A DNA stretch of 64,000 nt. Source: Yinghuangia aomiensis. Lineage in GTDB: Bacteria > Actinomycetota > Actinomycetes > Streptomycetales > Streptomycetaceae. The stretch is taken from positions 151,178 through 215,177 of the forward strand of contig NZ_BAABHS010000017.1 of NCBI RefSeq assembly GCF_039542225.1. Direction: 5' to 3'. Below, one piece after another: positions 61,716 to 64,000 of this stretch. The position numbers were made by a program, and so were the translations under genes. Positions within the stretch are counted from its first letter, which is position 1, and the number at the start of each line of letters is the position of its first letter. Under the pieces are notes generated by a model. That model saw only the letters and a list, made by a program, of their open reading frames with translations. It was not told the origin of the DNA and did no database searches.

Positions 61716-62073
61716 GCATCCGACCCACGTCACGACCCACGTCCCCCACCGTCCGGTCGCGGTGACCGTCGACGGCGAGCGCCGCGACCTCCTCCCCGGA
61801 CGGTCGCTCGCCGCCGCGCTGATCGGTGCGGACCTCCCGGTGACCCGCCACGACCGCGCGGGGCGGCCACGCGCGCCGTTCTGCGCGATGGGGGTGTGCT
61901 TCGAATGCGCGCTGACGGTCGACGGAGTCCCGCTGGTCCGGGCCTGCCAGGAACCGGTGCGGGCGGGCATGACCGTGCAGACCGGACGCGGCCCGCACGC
62001 CGGGTCGACCGCCGGGTCGACCGCCGGGTCGACCGCCGGGTCGACCGCCGTCGGCCGTGAGGAGCGGACATGA
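61708..62073 (+). CDS. [2Fe-2S] gamma subunit of the dehydrogenase
   Basis: The ferredoxin-like subunit has 121 residues with the cluster motif C-x4-C-x2-C in FCAMGVCFECALTVDG and a fourth Cys in RACQEP, after VTVDGERRDLLPGRSLAAAL. The start is TTG 61708, which overlaps the previous stop; no better codon exists. The C-terminal 30 residues contain four AGST repeats encoded by a 12-bp tandem array. The stop overlaps the alpha-subunit start (ATGA). Confidence 0.85.
   Translation: MSEHPTHVTTHVPHRPVAVTVDGERRDLLPGRSLAAALIGADLPVTRHDRAGRPRAPFCAMGVCFECALTVDGVPLVRACQEPVRAGMTVQTGRGPHAGSTAGSTAGSTAGSTAVGREERT
61999..62046 (+). repeat. Four exact tandem copies of a 12-bp unit
   Basis: GCCGGGTCGACC is repeated four times without change, encoding AGST x4 in the tail of the iron-sulfur subunit. 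The unit is four codons, so copy-number change would keep frame. Confidence 0.95.
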
Positions 62074-63563
62074 GCACCCACCGGCCCGCCGACCTCGTCG
62101 TGGTCGGCGCGGGCCCCGCCGGGCTCGCCGCCGCCGTCACGGCCGCGCGACACAGCGTCGATGTCGAGATCGTCGACGAACAGCCCCGCCCCGGCGGGCA
62201 GATCTGGCGGCGTCCCGACCCCGCCCTCGGCGCCGCCGACCCCCTCGACGCGCCCGCCTACGCGGCCGGACGCGCGCTGCTCGCCGAGGCCGCGGACACC
62301 CCCGGCCTGCGCATACGGCACGACACCGTCGCCTGGGGCGTGTTCGGCACGCGGACCGAGCCCGACGGGTGGGCCGCACCCGAAGGCACCCCCGTCGAGC
62401 AGGGCCTGAGCCTCGCCGTGCACGGGCCCCGCGGCGTCGACGTCCTTCGTCCGCGCGCCCTCCTCCTCACGGGCGGCGCCTTCGACCTTCCGGTGCCGAT
62501 GCCCGGCTGGACGCTCCCGGGCTTCCTCACCGTCGGCGGAATCCAGGCCCTGCTCAAGGGCCAGCAGACACTCGCCGGCCGACGCATCGTGCTGGCCGGC
62601 GCGCACCCGCTCCTGCTCGTCGCCGCCGCCCAACTGCTGCACGCCGGCGCCGACATCGCCGAAGTCGCCTTCGCGCAAGGACTGCCCGGCGTCGGCACCG
62701 CCGGTCCGGCCTTGGCCGCGCTGCCGGGAAACCGCGCCAAGCTCACCGAGGGGGCAACCGCGCTGCGCACCCTGCGCCGGGCGGGCGTACCCGTCCGCAC
62801 GCGCACCCTGCTGGTCCGCGCCGAGGGCGACGGCCGGGTCACCGGAGCCGTCCTCAGCAAGGTGGACGACCAGTGGCGGCCGCTGCCCGGCACCACACGG
62901 GTCGTCGACTGCGACACCGTCGGCATCGGGTTCGGGTTCGTCCCCGCCACGGAACTCGCCCGCCAGGCCGGATGCGAGGCCCGATGGGACGACGTGTCGG
63001 GCGGCTGGATCCTGGTGCACGACGAGGCCATGCGCACCACCCGTCCGCAGATCTGGGCCGCGGGCGAACTCACCGGCGTCGCGGGCGCCGAACGCGCGGT
63101 CGCCGAAGGCCGCCGCGCCGCGCTCGACATATGCGATGCCCTCGGTGCCGTCGACAAGCCGGTCATCAACCAGGAACTCAAGAACGTACGGCGCGAATTG
63201 GCCGCCACCGGACGCATGGCGACGCTGCTCGACCGGACGTGCGCGCCGATCCGCGCCGCACTCGGCGCGCTCGCCGACGACGACACCCTGCTGTGCCGTT
63301 GCGAAGAGGTCACCGTCGGCGAGGTCCGCGCCACGCTCGCCGACAACCCGTCGCTGGCCACCGCCGACGCGGTCAAGCTGATCACGCGCGTCGGCATGGG
63401 CCCCTGCCAGGGCAGAATGTGCGGCCCCGCACTCGCTGACCTGCTCCACCGCGAAAAGGCCCTGCCGCAAGCCACCATCGGGCCGTTCACCGCCCGACCC
63501 CCGGTCAAGCCGGTACCGCTGGAGGCGCTTGCCGCGGCCCACGACCGGTGCAGACATCCGTGA
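62070..63563 (+). CDS. NAD(P)/FAD-dependent alpha subunit of the dehydrogenase, with BFD-like domain
   Basis: The protein has 497 residues: GAGPAGLAAAVTAAR (residues 13-27) for FAD, EQPRPGGQIWRR and a second Rossmann segment GRRIVLAGAHPLLLVAAAQLL. The last third has a BFD-like [2Fe-2S] domain with CRCEEVTVGEV and GMGPCQGRMCGP cysteines. This matches the alpha subunit of LhpBEF/HcnABC-type complexes. Its ATG overlaps the preceding stop. It ends the plus-strand operon that starts at the XRE-cupin regulator. Confidence 0.88.
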   Translation: MSTHRPADLVVVGAGPAGLAAAVTAARHSVDVEIVDEQPRPGGQIWRRPDPALGAADPLDAPAYAAGRALLAEAADTPGLRIRHDTVAWGVFGTRTEPDGWAAPEGTPVEQGLSLAVHGPRGVDVLRPRALLLTGGAFDLPVPMPGWTLPGFLTVGGIQALLKGQQTLAGRRIVLAGAHPLLLVAAAQLLHAGADIAEVAFAQGLPGVGTAGPALAALPGNRAKLTEGATALRTLRRAGVPVRTRTLLVRAEGDGRVTGAVLSKVDDQWRPLPGTTRVVDCDTVGIGFGFVPATELARQAGCEARWDDVSGGWILVHDEAMRTTRPQIWAAGELTGVAGAERAVAEGRRAALDICDALGAVDKPVINQELKNVRRELAATGRMATLLDRTCAPIRAALGALADDDTLLCRCEEVTVGEVRATLADNPSLATADAVKLITRVGMGPCQGRMCGPALADLLHREKALPQATIGPFTARPPVKPVPLEALAAAHDRCRHP

Positions 63564-63693
63564 GCGAGGTTCGCGGCACCCACCCGCGATTGCGCAGCCG
63601 ACTGGTGCACCGGCACCGACCACTACCGGGGTTGGGCCGCAGGACCTGAACCGGCACGAACATGCCGGGCCGGACCCTGATGCGCACCCGCAG

Positions 63694-63873
63694 TCAGCTA
63701 CGGGCCGACGAAACGAGCGCTTGCCAAGCGGCCGCACCGACCATCAACCGAGGACCGGCGACGAACTTCGAGTCCCGAAGAAAGACGACGCCCGGAAGGC
63801 TCGCAACTTCCACGCAGTTGCCACCGTCGCTGTCGCTGTAACTGGATTTACGCCAGGCAAGTTCGACGTTCAC
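63694..63873 (-). CDS. DUF397 small protein next to IS insertion
   Basis: The protein has 59 residues: ELAWRKSSYSDSDGGNCVEVA and RDSKF, the unmistakable pattern of actinomycete DUF397 proteins, followed by WQALVSSARS. The usual partner is an XRE regulator immediately upstream; here the IS element begins 28 bp upstream of the GTG at 63873, so promoter or partner may have been displaced. The gene converges with the alpha-subunit gene, 130 bp away. Confidence 0.75.
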   Translation of the reverse strand: MNVELAWRKSSYSDSDGGNCVEVASLPGVVFLRDSKFVAGPRLMVGAAAWQALVSSARS

Positions 63874-63900
63874 GGGTCTGATGCACGATCGGGTGACATC

Positions 63901-64000
63901 TGAACTGGCTTGCCCTGTGGGGTAGGTGGGAAGGATGTCGTTGTGCCGAAGCCCTATCCGGATGAGTTCCGCGAAGATGTCGTGCGGGTCGCTAGGAACC
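63901..64000 (+). mobile_element. Left end of an IS3-family element, cut by window edge
   Basis: The end begins TGAACTGGCTTGCCCTGTGG, a TG-starting terminal sequence as in IS3-family elements, followed 42 bp later by an OrfA-like reading frame. Only 100 bp are visible, so the right end, the target duplication and whether the copy is intact cannot be seen. Confidence 0.7.
63943..64000 (+). CDS. IS3-type transposase OrfA, N-terminus only
   Basis: The frame from GTG 63943 starts MPKPYPDEFREDVVRVARN, the characteristic beginning of IS3-family OrfA helix-turn-helix proteins in actinomycetes. An AAGGA element lies eight bases upstream. The frame runs off the window after 19 residues. Confidence 0.8.
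   Translation, partial: MPKPYPDEFREDVVRVARN

Noticed and set aside
60378..63737. Minus-strand open frame of about 1100 codons opposite the dehydrogenase subunits
   Set aside because: The plus-strand genes hold FAD, iron-sulfur and overlap features; the opposite frame has no recognisable domain.

Overview
The window is high-GC actinomycete DNA, most likely from a Streptomyces-like organism. Codons overwhelmingly end in G or C, GTG and TTG starts are common, and ATGA/GTGA overlaps between genes are frequent. Lineage markers include a complete conservon (sensor kinase, roadblock protein, DUF742 protein, small GTPase, P450), a DUF397 protein and a DUF6126-like protein. No rRNA, tRNA or CRISPR array was seen.

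Layout. 1-6 kb: poorly characterised proteins (a cut-off hypothetical, a DUF3533-like membrane protein, a beta-propeller protein, a large repeat-containing protein). 6.1-10 kb: an envelope block with a lipoprotein D-Ala-D-Ala carboxypeptidase divergent from a response regulator, histidine kinase and GerMN-type lipoprotein. 10-16.6 kb: an unusual cupin-SDR fusion, a Baeyer-Villiger-type monooxygenase, a VOC protein, a HAD phosphatase, a SHOCT membrane protein and a carboxylesterase with a TetR-like operator. 16.7-22 kb: the conservon, closed by a strong hairpin terminator. 22-27.4 kb: P450 plus nitroreductase, then a damaged 3-hydroxyanthranilate meta-cleavage operon. In that operon three gene remnants (aldehyde dehydrogenase, oxalocrotonate decarboxylase, 3-hydroxyanthranilate dioxygenase) have collapsed into one short frame in front of an intact ACMSD. 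A ricin-lectin protein and a RidA/WYL pair follow.

27.5-44.5 kb: regulators and transporters. These include a phosphopantetheinyl transferase, a cobalamin riboswitch in front of a Ni/Co transporter, two MFS exporters, an ABC exporter, a hemerythrin, two ArsR regulators with visible operators, a PucR-type regulator and a collapsed SulP transporter gene. 44.7-51.1 kb: a sugar operon (GH1 beta-glucosidase, two ABC permeases, binding lipoprotein, GH31 glycosidase) preceded by a textbook TGTGA-N6-TCACA site.

51.2-63.6 kb is the most coherent and interesting part. It is a divergent locus centred on an XRE-cupin regulator. To the left runs a full peptide ABC importer with a prolidase-like amidohydrolase and a SnoaL-like protein. 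To the right run a DapA-family lyase/deaminase and a three-subunit flavoprotein dehydrogenase of the LhpBEF/HcnABC type. Both promoters carry the same 18-bp operator-like motif at nearly the same distance from the -10 box. I infer import and oxidation of an imino-acid peptide, with hydroxyproline peptides as the leading guess. The window ends in the first 100 bp of an IS3-type element inserted just upstream of a DUF397 gene.
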